Assembly: GCA_002049885.1 (NCBI GenBank)
Contig: MVCS01000077.1
Location: 1 to 8,606 of the forward strand
Direction of reading: 5' to 3'
Source of the DNA: Planctomycetales bacterium 4484_123
Lineage (GTDB): Bacteria > Planctomycetota > Phycisphaerae > SM23-33
DNA length: 8,606 bases
Part shown: in pieces, positions 1 through 6,819 of the stretch
Position numbering within the stretch: the first letter of the stretch is position 1
Layout: each line of letters opens with the position of its first letter
Program-made: the position numbers and the translations under genes
The notes under the pieces: generated by a model
What the model saw: the letters and a program-made list of their open reading frames with translations, nothing else
Databases searched by the model: none
Told to the model about the DNA's origin: nothing

Positions 1-1492
1 TGAAGCGCGGCGGCGGAACATCCGGCGTGCTGCGGTCGATTATGGCGCGGTTGTAGCGAAGCATCTGGACGGCGCTAAAGCCGACCAGCCCCGCCAGGAG
101 ACAGCCACTCAGCAGCCCCCGCCACCTGAGGCGCAACAGCGTCAGAAGGGCCAGGGCCGTCACCGCCAGCCAGGCGACCACGTTGGTCAACCGGCAGCGC
201 TCCAGGGCCAGCCAGCCGGCCATGGCCAACCCGATGGCGACGACGGCCAGCACCCGCCAGCACCACCGCCGTCCGGGCGGCCCAGATGCCATCAAGGCCT
301 CCACGCCGTAGCCCGCCCCCAGCACCACCAGCAACGAGCCGCCGAAGGCCATGATCTCGCCCAGGTGCCGGCTCTTCTGGAGCCAGCTCAGGGCGTTGCA
401 CAGGAGGATGTACGGCACCGGGAGGCACAGCAGGCACAGCAGTCCCAGCAACGTCAACAGCAGCACGAATCGCATGCGTCCCCGGCCCAGGATGAGTCCC
501 GCCACCAGCAGCCCCAGCGTGGCCAGGCCGGTATAATCGTGAACGTGGCCCCAGACCGGTCCGTCGTCCACGAACATACGCCGCAACTGGGGAAGCACCT
601 CGCGGACCCGCACCTCCGCGGCGGGCAGCTCCGTCCACATCACCGGGTCCCAACTCGCCACCGGCTCGGGCTTGTCCATCGTCTTTATGTTGATGAGCAC
701 CACCGCCAGCGAGGCCAGGGCGCCGAACAGCACCGCCAGCCACAAGCTGGCCCTGGCCTTGCCGACCCCGCCCCGCACGAAGCCCTTCAGCCGATCCGCC
801 GTGAGTCGGGGGTAGAACAACCACAGCGACGCCAGCAGCAGCGGAACGGCGAACATCAGCAGGTGCAGGCTGTAGGTGCTGAAGACATTGGCGGCCAGGA
901 AGATTACCACCGCGCCCAGCAGGAACCTGGAGGTGGCCGTGGGCTGCTGGTACCAGCGCACCAGGGCGTACAGCAAGGCCAGGAAGACCACCTCCACCGT
1001 GTAATAGTGGGCGTTGAGGACGTGGATACACTGGTTGCCGCAAAAGGCCGCCAGGGCCATGACGGTCACGTGCGCCAGGGGGTGCTTGAACAGCCGGAGG
1101 GATATCGCCAGGGCCAGGAAGACCACCAGGGCCGGGTTCAGCAGCAGTTGTTGGAAGATGTACAACTGGTACACGGAGACCGGCAGTCCCGCCGCGCGGC
1201 TGACCAGGCAGGCCCCTATGAACACAGGCGTGGTGGGGAAGGTCGGCGGGTAGGTCACGAACAACAGGTAGCTAAAGGGGAAGCCTTCCTGGCTCAGAGG
1301 GCTCCACCAGGGCAGCTCGCCGTCGGAGATGACCGAGGCGGCGGTGAAGTAGAAAAAGGAGGGAAAGTAGAAGTGGGTATCCCACTCCGGGACGCGCCGC
1401 CCTGAAAGAAAAGGCCCCACCTGCACCACCGCGTGCAGGGCGAGGATCACCACGAACGCCGCCGCGATCCAGACCCAAGCCCTTCTACTCAT
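1..1492 (-). CDS. Polytopic membrane protein, YfhO/GT-C-like (partial, C-terminus outside window)
   Basis: The first 497 residues of a multi-spanning membrane protein, open to the left edge. The first helix is at about 6-26 (WVWIAAAFVVILALHAVV). It is followed by a periplasmic loop with an acidic residue (EWDTHFYFPSFF, 36-47) and DGELPWWSPLSQEGFPFSYL (58-75... ), which resembles the loop of YfhO-type GT-C proteins, where an Asp/Glu serves catalysis with a polyprenyl-phosphate sugar. Further hydrophobic segments lie at about 113-133, 141-157, 166-180, 189-202, 208-227, 248-268, 320-336, 341-365, 379-400, 412-430, 436-453 and 459-476. The segment RHLGEIMAFGGSLLVVLGAGYG (375-396) matches the YfhO-like R...F...LAGYG pattern. 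YfhO relatives are often 700-850 residues, so 200-350 may be missing. Start ATG 1492 has AGGA 6 nt upstream; ATG 1549, also preceded by AGGA and overlapping the previous stop as ATGA, is an in-frame alternative adding 19 residues. It probably uses a lipid-linked sugar, the product type of the gene upstream. Confidence 0.8.
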   Translation of the reverse strand, partial: MSRRAWVWIAAAFVVILALHAVVQVGPFLSGRRVPEWDTHFYFPSFFYFTAASVISDGELPWWSPLSQEGFPFSYLLFVTYPPTFPTTPVFIGACLVSRAAGLPVSVYQLYIFQQLLLNPALVVFLALAISLRLFKHPLAHVTVMALAAFCGNQCIHVLNAHYYTVEVVFLALLYALVRWYQQPTATSRFLLGAVVIFLAANVFSTYSLHLLMFAVPLLLASLWLFYPRLTADRLKGFVRGGVGKARASLWLAVLFGALASLAVVLINIKTMDKPEPVASWDPVMWTELPAAEVRVREVLPQLRRMFVDDGPVWGHVHDYTGLATLGLLVAGLILGRGRMRFVLLLTLLGLLCLLCLPVPYILLCNALSWLQKSRHLGEIMAFGGSLLVVLGAGYGVEALMASGPPGRRWCWRVLAVVAIGLAMAGWLALERCRLTNVVAWLAVTALALLTLLRLRWRGLLSGCLLAGLVGFSAVQMLRYNRAIIDRSTPDVPPPRF

Positions 1493-1498
1493 GCCCTG

Positions 1499-1502
1499 TC
1501 CT
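1499..1502 (-). promoter_or_regulatory. Ribosome binding site of the membrane protein gene
   Basis: AGGA on the minus strand, 6 nt before ATG 1492. An equally good AGGA lies 6 nt before the alternative ATG 1549. The start at 1492 is preferred because it puts a short basic N-terminus (MSRR) directly before the first membrane helix. Confidence 0.45.
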
Positions 1503-1545
1503 GTTGGCCCCGGCGGCCGGCACGATCGACCTGTGGGCCAGGTGC

Positions 1546-2488
1546 TCATTGGCCATCCTGGGCTTCCCGACCGGTCGGCCGGTCCGGGTCCTGGCGGGGC
1601 GGGGCCTCGGTCCCGGGGAGCCGCTGGGGCGGCGAATCGGACGAGTGCCCCGCGGGCCCGGTGCGCCTCAGCTCGTGCTCGAAGCCCCGGCTGCTCTCGA
1701 TGATGTAGTTCGGCCGGCGCTTGGTCTCCAGGTACACCGAGTTCAGGTACAGCCCCAAGATGCCGATGGTCAGAAGCTGGATCCCGCCCATGAACAGCAT
1801 GGTAACCATCAGCGCCGACCAGCCCGTAGTGGGGTTGCCGAAGATCTTCTGAAGGATCACATAGACCAGCAGGCAGAAGGCGACGCCGGAGACCAGGAAC
1901 CCGCCCAGCAGCGCCAACTGGAGGGGGATGCCGGAGAAGGAAATCAGGGCGGAGTTCAGGAAGTTGCGGATCACCTTTCGGCCGAAGACGGGGAACTTGG
2001 TCTTGCCGCCGGCCCGAGGCTCGCGATGGTAGCTGACCTTCTCCTGGTTGAAGCCGATCCAGCAGGCCAGCGTTGCGGTCCTGCCAGGCCTCCACCAGCT
2101 CGGGGATGACCTCCGGCGGGTCCTGGAGGTCGGCGTCCATGTACACCACGGCGTCGCCGCTGGCGAACTCCATGCCGGCCATCACGCACACCGAGACGCC
2201 GAAGTTGCGCGACATGTTGATGACCTTGATGTCGCGATGACCCTGAGAGGCCCGTTCCAGGACCTCGGCCGAGCGGTCGGTGGAGTCGTCGTTGACGAAG
2301 ATCAGCTCGTAGTCGGTCAGCCGGCCTTGCTTGACCAGGCCGCCGAGAACCTTCCGCAGCCGGCCGATGAGCTCTTCCAGAACGTCCTGTTCATTCCGGA
2401 AGGACAGCACCACCGACAGCGTCGCCTTCGGCGCCGAGACCTTGGCGGCGTTGATGGCAGCCAGCCTGGCCAGGTTGGGGTTGCTCAT
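1546..2488 (-). pseudogene. GtrB/DPM-type polyprenyl-phosphate glycosyltransferase, internally deleted and frameshifted
   Basis: Intact relatives (about 310-330 residues) move a sugar from a nucleotide donor to undecaprenyl or dolichyl phosphate on the inner face of the membrane. From ATG 2488 (18 bp after the radical SAM stop; weak AGGG upstream) the first ~136 residues are a good GT2 domain: LSVVLSFRNEQ (24-34), FVNDDSTD (64-71), NMSRNFG (91-97) and MDADLQDPPE (117-126), ending ELVEAWQ. The sequence then jumps, in another frame, to LACWIGFNQEKVSYHRE and the normal C-terminal part: two membrane helices and the signature GILGLYLNSVYLETKRRP. Compared with the family as I recall it, about 65 residues are missing, including the xVGDFRLM-like segment, and the frame changes near 2070-2081. 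The last ~45 residues after NYIIES are Pro/Gly-rich and not family-like. This is a genuine decayed gene or an assembly/sequencing deletion. The C-terminal frame ends in TGA at 1546-1548, overlapping a possible ATG for the next gene. Confidence 0.85.
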
Positions 2489-2506
2489 GGCGGACCCTGT
2501 TCAGTC

Positions 2507-4072
2507 TCACTCGATCATGGAGGTGGACCGATAGAAGATCTTCTTCCGCAGGTGGCGAGCGATGCGCAGTTCCGGGACGGTCTTGTACATCTTGTGTCGC
2601 AGCCGGAAGCGGTAATAGCCCTGGAGGGAACCCAGGACCGTCTTGAACATTCCCCGCCAGAGGCGGTTGCGAATGCCGCCCTGGATGTTGTCCACGGCGT
2701 TGGCCAGGATGCTCATGTAGCAGATGTTCCCGATCCAGCGCCGCTGGCGCGCGTCGAACCAGGGGACCTGCCGGCCCTCCAGGTCGTAGTCATCCAGGAT
2801 CCAGTCGATCCATCCCGGCAGACTTTCGGGCGGGCGCAGCCCGTGCTCCAGCACCAGGGGGTACATGGGCGTGCGGGGGAAGGCGGTGTATGTGGGGAAT
2901 GTCTCCAGTTGGGCGTCGGGGTTCTCCCGCTTCAGCCGGAAGCCGAAGTCGATGGTGTTGTTGATCTCCTCAATGGTCTCCGTGGTAAAGCCTATGATCA
3001 GCGAGTAGGCCGGCACGATGCCGTGCTGCTTGCAGCGCTGGTTGGCCCGGAGGGTGTCCTCCACGTGAAAGCCCTCCTGGATGAGGTCGAGGATGCGGTC
3101 GTTGCCGGACTCGGCCCCGAACTTCATGACGCGCCCGCCGCTGCGCTTGATCAGCTCGAGCTGCTCGTCGGTGGCACGGTTGAAATCGTCCACGCGCGAG
3201 CCGGTGGCGTACCAGCGAATGTCATACGGACTGTTGACGATGCGCTCGCAAATGGTGAAGGCCCGGTCGTTCTTGACGTAGAACTCGTCGTCGCGGATCC
3301 ACACGCCGGTCAGGTCGAAGCGCTTCACCGGCTCGAGGATGGCCTCCAGGGCACGCTCCACCGTCATCGGCCGCCAGCGCTTCTCCAGGATGCTCGAGGC
3401 GCAGCAAAAGCCGCAACGGTGGGGGCAGCCCCGGCTGGTCTGGCCGATGTCCAGCGTCCGCGGACTGTCCTTGAGAAAGTAGTTGTCCGGGTTGATGTAC
3501 CTCTCGACGTCGATGAGCTCCCAGGGCACCGGCAGCAGGCCATCGACGTCCAGCAGCGGCCGGGGCGGGTTGACCTTGACCTGCCCGCCGTCCTTGTAGC
3601 CCAGGCCCAGAATGCCGTCCAGCGGCCGGTGGTGCTCCAGGGCCCCGACCAGCTCCAGGAAGGTCTCCTCGCCCTCCCCCACCACGACCATGTCCACGTG
3701 TTCGTCCTGGAGGGTCTGCTCGGGCAGGATGGAGGCGTGCGGCCCGCCCCAAACGATGGGCACGCGCCCGTCGGTCAGCCTGCGCGCCTCCCGGGCCATT
3801 ATCAGGGCGAAATAGATCTGCGTGCCCGTCATGGTGGATATGCCCACGCAGATGGTCTCGCGGCAGAGGCTCTGGGCCAGGGTCGCGGCCCAGTGCGGGT
3901 CGCGCCGCATGTCGATGATCTTGACCCGATAGCCGGCCTTGTGCACCGGGGCGGCCACGGCCAGTATGGAGTGCGGCGGGGCGACCGTGTGGCCCCCGAT
4001 ATCCAGACCGGTCTTGGGATACATCAGGATGATGTCGGCCTTCCCGTCAGACTGTCCGGTAACGTGTCTCAT
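2507..4072 (-). CDS. Radical SAM protein with N-terminal B12-binding-like domain (BchE-like)
   Basis: A 521-residue class B-type radical SAM protein. Residues about 12-145 form a cobalamin-binding-like Rossmann domain, with WGGPHA at 108-113 and GEGEETF at 132-138. The DxHxxG histidine motif is not evident, which is common in this family. The radical SAM core follows with C216xxxC220xxC223 in SRGCPHRCGFC for the 4Fe-4S cluster, then FGAESGNDRIL and SLIIGFTTET, the usual SAM-binding and barrel motifs. The C-terminal ~80 residues are basic and helical. The family includes methyltransferases acting on unactivated carbon and enzymes with other radical chemistry (cyclase, ring contraction, oxidation), so substrate and product cannot be named. 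I chose ATG 4072 (GAGGG 9 nt upstream) over an in-frame TTG at 4090 that has only GGA directly against it. Between an SDR and a polyprenyl-phosphate glycosyltransferase, it probably modifies a sugar or the lipid carrier. Confidence 0.9.
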   Translation of the reverse strand: MRHVTGQSDGKADIILMYPKTGLDIGGHTVAPPHSILAVAAPVHKAGYRVKIIDMRRDPHWAATLAQSLCRETICVGISTMTGTQIYFALIMAREARRLTDGRVPIVWGGPHASILPEQTLQDEHVDMVVVGEGEETFLELVGALEHHRPLDGILGLGYKDGGQVKVNPPRPLLDVDGLLPVPWELIDVERYINPDNYFLKDSPRTLDIGQTSRGCPHRCGFCCASSILEKRWRPMTVERALEAILEPVKRFDLTGVWIRDDEFYVKNDRAFTICERIVNSPYDIRWYATGSRVDDFNRATDEQLELIKRSGGRVMKFGAESGNDRILDLIQEGFHVEDTLRANQRCKQHGIVPAYSLIIGFTTETIEEINNTIDFGFRLKRENPDAQLETFPTYTAFPRTPMYPLVLEHGLRPPESLPGWIDWILDDYDLEGRQVPWFDARQRRWIGNICYMSILANAVDNIQGGIRNRLWRGMFKTVLGSLQGYYRFRLRHKMYKTVPELRIARHLRKKIFYRSTSMIE

Positions 4073-4081
4073 CGGCCACAG

Positions 4082-4086
4082 CCCTC
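4082..4086 (-). promoter_or_regulatory. Ribosome binding site of the radical SAM gene
   Basis: GAGGG on the minus strand, 9 nt before ATG 4072. It supports that start over the upstream TTG at 4090. Confidence 0.5.
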
Positions 4087-4105
4087 GCAATCCGTTCTCG
4101 CCGGC

Positions 4106-4128
4106 GCCGGCCGGGTTCCTTGGCCGGC
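4106..4128 (-). other. Hairpin in the SDR / radical SAM spacer
   Basis: On the minus strand GCCGGCC and GGCCGGC form a perfect 7 bp all-GC stem around a 9 nt loop. It sits just after the SDR stop and about 34 nt before ATG 4072. No T-run follows, so it looks more like an mRNA-processing, stabilising or attenuating hairpin than a full terminator. Its role is inferred. Confidence 0.45.
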
Positions 4129-4129
4129 C
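4122..4129. repeat. GGCCGGCC palindrome, copy 3, just after the SDR stop
   Basis: Palindromic octamer starting 3 nt after the TGA of the SDR gene (stop 4133-4135). Most of it forms the 5' arm of the 7 bp hairpin in this spacer. It has the same placement relative to a stop codon as the other two copies. Confidence 0.6.
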
Positions 4130-4132
4130 GCC

Positions 4133-5065
4133 TCACACGTTGCCATACTCACTGCGCCGCAGGAAGGCGCAGGCCTTTATCAGCTCGGCGATGCCCGACT
4201 GAAGCGAGTATTTCGGCCTGAAGCCGGTGGCCTCGACCTTGGCGTTGGAAACGATGTAGTCCCTCTTGTCCGGGTCTTCGCCCAGTTCGTGCGTGGTGAA
4301 GTGGAACTCCGGCAACTGCTTCTTGATCTCCTCGCACAGCTCCCACTTGCTGAGGTTGGCGTCGGAGAGCCCGACGTTGAAGGTCTGGTCAACCATCCTT
4401 TCATAATTGTCCATGGCGTGGAGGAACACCCTCGCACCGTCGCGGACGTGGAGGTAGTTGCGTTTGAAGTGGGCCTCGAAGAGCACCACGAAGCGGTCGG
4501 TGACCGCCCGGTACACGAAGTCGTTGACCAGCAGGTCCAGCCGCATCCGCGGGCTGACCCCGAAAAGGGTGGCGAAACGGAAGGTGACGACGTTGCCGGC
4601 CTCCAACAGCCGCCTCTCGGCCTCCACCTTCTGCCGGCCGTAGAGCGAAATCGGCCGCAGCGGCGTCTCCTCCGTGCAGAACTTGCCCTCTTCGCCGACG
4701 CCGTAGCCGCTGTTGGTGTTGGGAAAGATGATGCGCTGCTGGCGGCTGCGGAGCTCCAGCAGCATGACCACGGCGTCCAGGTTGGTGGTCCTGGAGCCCA
4801 CCGGGTCCTGCTGGCACAGCGGCGCGCCGGTCAGGCAGGCCAGCGGCAGGATGACGTCGGCGTCTCGCATGCACCGGGCCACGAGCTCGCGGTCGCGCGC
4901 GTCGCCGCGTACCACCTCGAAGCGATCGTGCCCGCAGTAGCCCAGCAGCGAACTCTGGCGATAACGGAAGTTGTCCAGCGCCACAACCTCGTGGCCCGCC
5001 TCCAGCAACTCCGCCACCAGCACTGACCCCAGATACCCCGCAGCTCCGGTCACCAGTACCTTCAT
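4133..5065 (-). CDS. NAD-dependent epimerase/dehydratase (extended SDR), sugar-nucleotide modifying
   Basis: A 310-residue soluble extended short-chain dehydrogenase/reductase, the usual length for nucleotide-sugar epimerases, dehydratases and reductases. The N-terminal Rossmann fold has G7xxG10xxG13 (VTGAAGYLG), and strand 2 ends in D31-N32, which favours NAD over NADP. The catalytic set is visible: Ser119 in NTNSGYG, and Tyr142xxxLys146 in LYGRQK. The C-terminal substrate lobe has the HFKRNYLHVRD segment (199-209) typical of enzymes that bind the nucleotide part of an NDP-sugar. I chose ATG 5065 because MKVLVTG is the family's normal start and GGGAG lies 10 nt upstream; the frame stays open upstream to beyond 5500 only because stop codons are rare in this base composition. 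The exact reaction (4-epimerisation, 4,6-dehydration, 4-keto reduction) cannot be assigned. It likely makes the sugar donor for the flanking glycosyltransferases. Confidence 0.9.
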   Translation of the reverse strand: MKVLVTGAAGYLGSVLVAELLEAGHEVVALDNFRYRQSSLLGYCGHDRFEVVRGDARDRELVARCMRDADVILPLACLTGAPLCQQDPVGSRTTNLDAVVMLLELRSRQQRIIFPNTNSGYGVGEEGKFCTEETPLRPISLYGRQKVEAERRLLEAGNVVTFRFATLFGVSPRMRLDLLVNDFVYRAVTDRFVVLFEAHFKRNYLHVRDGARVFLHAMDNYERMVDQTFNVGLSDANLSKWELCEEIKKQLPEFHFTTHELGEDPDKRDYIVSNAKVEATGFRPKYSLQSGIAELIKACAFLRRSEYGNV

Positions 5066-5138
5066 GGTCGCCCATCTCCCGATATCGAGCCCGCCCAGCC
5101 GGCCAGTCCGGCGGAAACCCGGCCACCCGGGGCCAGCC

Positions 5139-5146
5139 GGCCGGCC
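5139..5146. repeat. GGCCGGCC palindrome, copy 2, just after the glycosyltransferase stop
   Basis: Palindromic octamer starting 2 nt after the TAG of the glycosyltransferase (stop 5149-5151). The 83 bp spacer that follows is dense in GGCCGG/CCGGCC and can form alternative short GC stems, for example GGGCC pairing with GGCCC. There is no T-run, so it does not look like a complete intrinsic terminator. Confidence 0.6.
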
Positions 5147-5148
5147 CA

Positions 5149-6759
5149 CTACCTTAGTGGCATCACGCGTTCTTTGGGAACGTTCATCTCCTCCAGGCGG
5201 CGGTAGGCCCGCTTCACCCGGCGGAGGTTGGTCAACAGGATGTAGCCGCGGACGTAGCGCACCTGGTGTTCGGCGAGGACCCGGCAGCCGGCGATGCGCT
5301 CGCGCTTGGTGGGCCGGTCCGGCACCACGCCGCAGAGCCGAAGCGGCACGTCGCGGCAAAGCACGCGGGCCACCCGGATGTACCCGTCGGTGCCGTAGAA
5401 GGCCACTTCGTCGGCCCCGTTGAGATACGCCACGCACAGCCGGTGCCAGCACCGGCGCATCCAGTACCGCTGTCTGAGGGCCAGCCGCCGCAGCCGGCGC
5501 ACCGGACCGCCGCGAGGCGTCTTTACGCCCGGGTCCGTCCGCAAGCCCAGCCACTGCCGCAGCACCAGCAACGCCAGCAGCGGCACCAGGCGCAGCTTGG
5601 TCGCGGCCCGCAGCACCGGCTCGGACCGCTCCGGCCGGCGCCTGAAGACCACCCAGTCAAGACCGGGCAGCGGCTGGCGGCGCCTGACCCTGGCCCGGCC
5701 GGCTCTTTCTTGCCCGTCCCGCTCGGGGCGGATCTGGTGCAGCCGGATCGTCTGGCCCCAACTGTCGGCCACGGCGGTATCGAGCCGGGTCTTGTCCACG
5801 ACCCAGCCCTGGATGCGTTCCGGGCTGATCAGGGCAGCCATGAGCGTCTCAGGCTCATCGCAGCCAGTGAGGCGCTTCCGGAGCATGGCGATAGCCCGGT
5901 TCTCGACGGCCGGCAGCACCCGCCCGCTGCTGCGCACGGCCAGCGCCCGCGTGGACATGTGCCTGCCGTCATGGGGCCCGCCGAAATTCTCGTCGCCGGC
6001 CTGGCCCGGATGCCAGACATGGTAGATGAACTCGCCCTCGTGCCAGACCTCGCGACGGTTGAAGTTCACCAGCCGCCAGGTCAGCTCGTACGGCCCGCAG
6101 ATGTGGCCGAGGTAGTCGATGTGCTCGTCGGCCCCGCCGATGGCGATGAGGTCCCGCCGCCGGGCCGACATGCACGCCCCGTAGTTTCGCGTGTGCAGCG
6201 GGTCGGAGGTATCCGCCAGGCCGGTGGTGGTCGTGCCCGTCCAGTTGATGCAGCCTTCGCCGGTTACCTCATCGAAGGCGGGGTAGTTGAAGGGATAGAA
6301 GCGCCGGTCCATGTTGCGGACCTCGTCATGATGCAGCACCTGGAAGGGGTCCCGGCGGAAGGCCTCGATGATCGACTCCACGAAGGTGGGCCTGAAGAAG
6401 GCGTCGGAATCCATGATCGTGACGATCTTGCCCCGGGCCAGGGCGATGCCCACGTTGTACATCAGGTGCTTGTGGTAGTACACCTCCGGCGGCATGTGCA
6501 TGACCACCCACGTGTCCACCGGCGCCGGCCCGCCGGCGCGCCGGGCCTCGTCGAAGGCCCGGTCGATCTGCTCGGCACGGCGGTCCCAGTACTCGATCCA
6601 CATCACCTCGTAGCGCTGCCGGGCAACCGTCTGGCGGGCGAAGTAATCCAGGATGTGGAAGCTCTCCCGACAGCCCCAGTCCAGCAGGATGAAACTGACC
6701 TCTGGCGGCCGGTCGTACTCGCTGCGGTACAGGATTTCCATGGAAGGGCGCTGCTGCAT
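5149..6759 (-). CDS. Family 2 glycosyltransferase with C-terminal Rossmann-like domain
   Basis: A 536-residue predicted cytosolic glycosyltransferase with a GT-A fold. The N-terminal domain starts with a beta strand in EVSFILLDWGC (about 20-30), has the nucleotide/metal motif DSD at 117-119 (IVTIMDSDAFF), then RNYGACMSARRRDLIAIGGADE and YELTWRL, which correspond to the acceptor-side and catalytic-base regions of GT2 enzymes. A basic linker rich in Arg and Leu follows. The last ~88 residues (449-536) resemble the small Rossmann-like domain (xYGTDGYIRVARVL) sometimes attached to glycosyltransferases and sugar methyltransferases; the usual GxG is degenerate here. The start is uncertain: ATG 6759 has a weak GGGA 6 nt upstream; a GTG at 6786 and an ATG at 6741 are in frame. 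It follows E1-beta by 60 bp and precedes the SDR by 83 bp. It probably transfers a sugar to a surface glycan or lipid-linked intermediate; donor and acceptor cannot be read from sequence. Confidence 0.85.
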   Translation of the reverse strand: MQQRPSMEILYRSEYDRPPEVSFILLDWGCRESFHILDYFARQTVARQRYEVMWIEYWDRRAEQIDRAFDEARRAGGPAPVDTWVVMHMPPEVYYHKHLMYNVGIALARGKIVTIMDSDAFFRPTFVESIIEAFRRDPFQVLHHDEVRNMDRRFYPFNYPAFDEVTGEGCINWTGTTTTGLADTSDPLHTRNYGACMSARRRDLIAIGGADEHIDYLGHICGPYELTWRLVNFNRREVWHEGEFIYHVWHPGQAGDENFGGPHDGRHMSTRALAVRSSGRVLPAVENRAIAMLRKRLTGCDEPETLMAALISPERIQGWVVDKTRLDTAVADSWGQTIRLHQIRPERDGQERAGRARVRRRQPLPGLDWVVFRRRPERSEPVLRAATKLRLVPLLALLVLRQWLGLRTDPGVKTPRGGPVRRLRRLALRQRYWMRRCWHRLCVAYLNGADEVAFYGTDGYIRVARVLCRDVPLRLCGVVPDRPTKRERIAGCRVLAEHQVRYVRGYILLTNLRRVKRAYRRLEEMNVPKERVMPLR

Positions 6760-6808
6760 CGTCCATCCCGGAACTGCCAACTCCACCCACAGGCCGCTTC
6801 TTGGTCCC

Positions 6809-6816
6809 GGCCGGCC
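6809..6816. repeat. GGCCGGCC palindrome, copy 1, just after the E1-beta stop
   Basis: Palindromic octamer starting 3 nt after the TGA of the beta gene (stop 6820-6822). Downstream on the minus strand GGCCG and CGGCC can pair as a 5 bp stem around an 11 nt loop. It is one of three copies that I find in the window, all in spacers and all 2-3 nt after a stop codon. Function unknown. Confidence 0.6.
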
Positions 6817-6819
6817 GGT

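Noticed and set aside
365..1405. 346-codon plus-strand frame and an overlapping minus-strand frame at 75-1043
   Set aside because: Both are out-of-frame readings of the membrane protein gene. The true frame (ATG 1492 to the left edge) gives regular hydrophobic helices; these give Gln/His- or Gly/Arg-rich sequence.
2070..2081. Programmed ribosomal frameshift in the glycosyltransferase
   Set aside because: There is no slippery heptamer, and about 65 family-conserved residues are missing, which a frameshift alone would not explain.
4106..4128. Intrinsic terminator after the SDR gene
   Set aside because: The stem is strong but no T-run follows, and the next gene begins about 34 nt later in the same direction with its own ribosome binding site.
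2048..5026. 992-codon open frame on the plus strand
   Set aside because: It lies antisense to the radical SAM and SDR genes, which have clear family motifs. Its translation is rich in His, Gln, Val and Asp with no recognisable domain; it exists because stop codons are rare opposite GC-rich codons.
4133..5554. Longer SDR with a 163-residue N-terminal extension
   Set aside because: The extra residues are Ala/Gly/Arg-rich and overlap the C-terminal domain of the glycosyltransferase in another frame. MKVLVTG at 5065 is the normal family start and has a nearby GGGAG.
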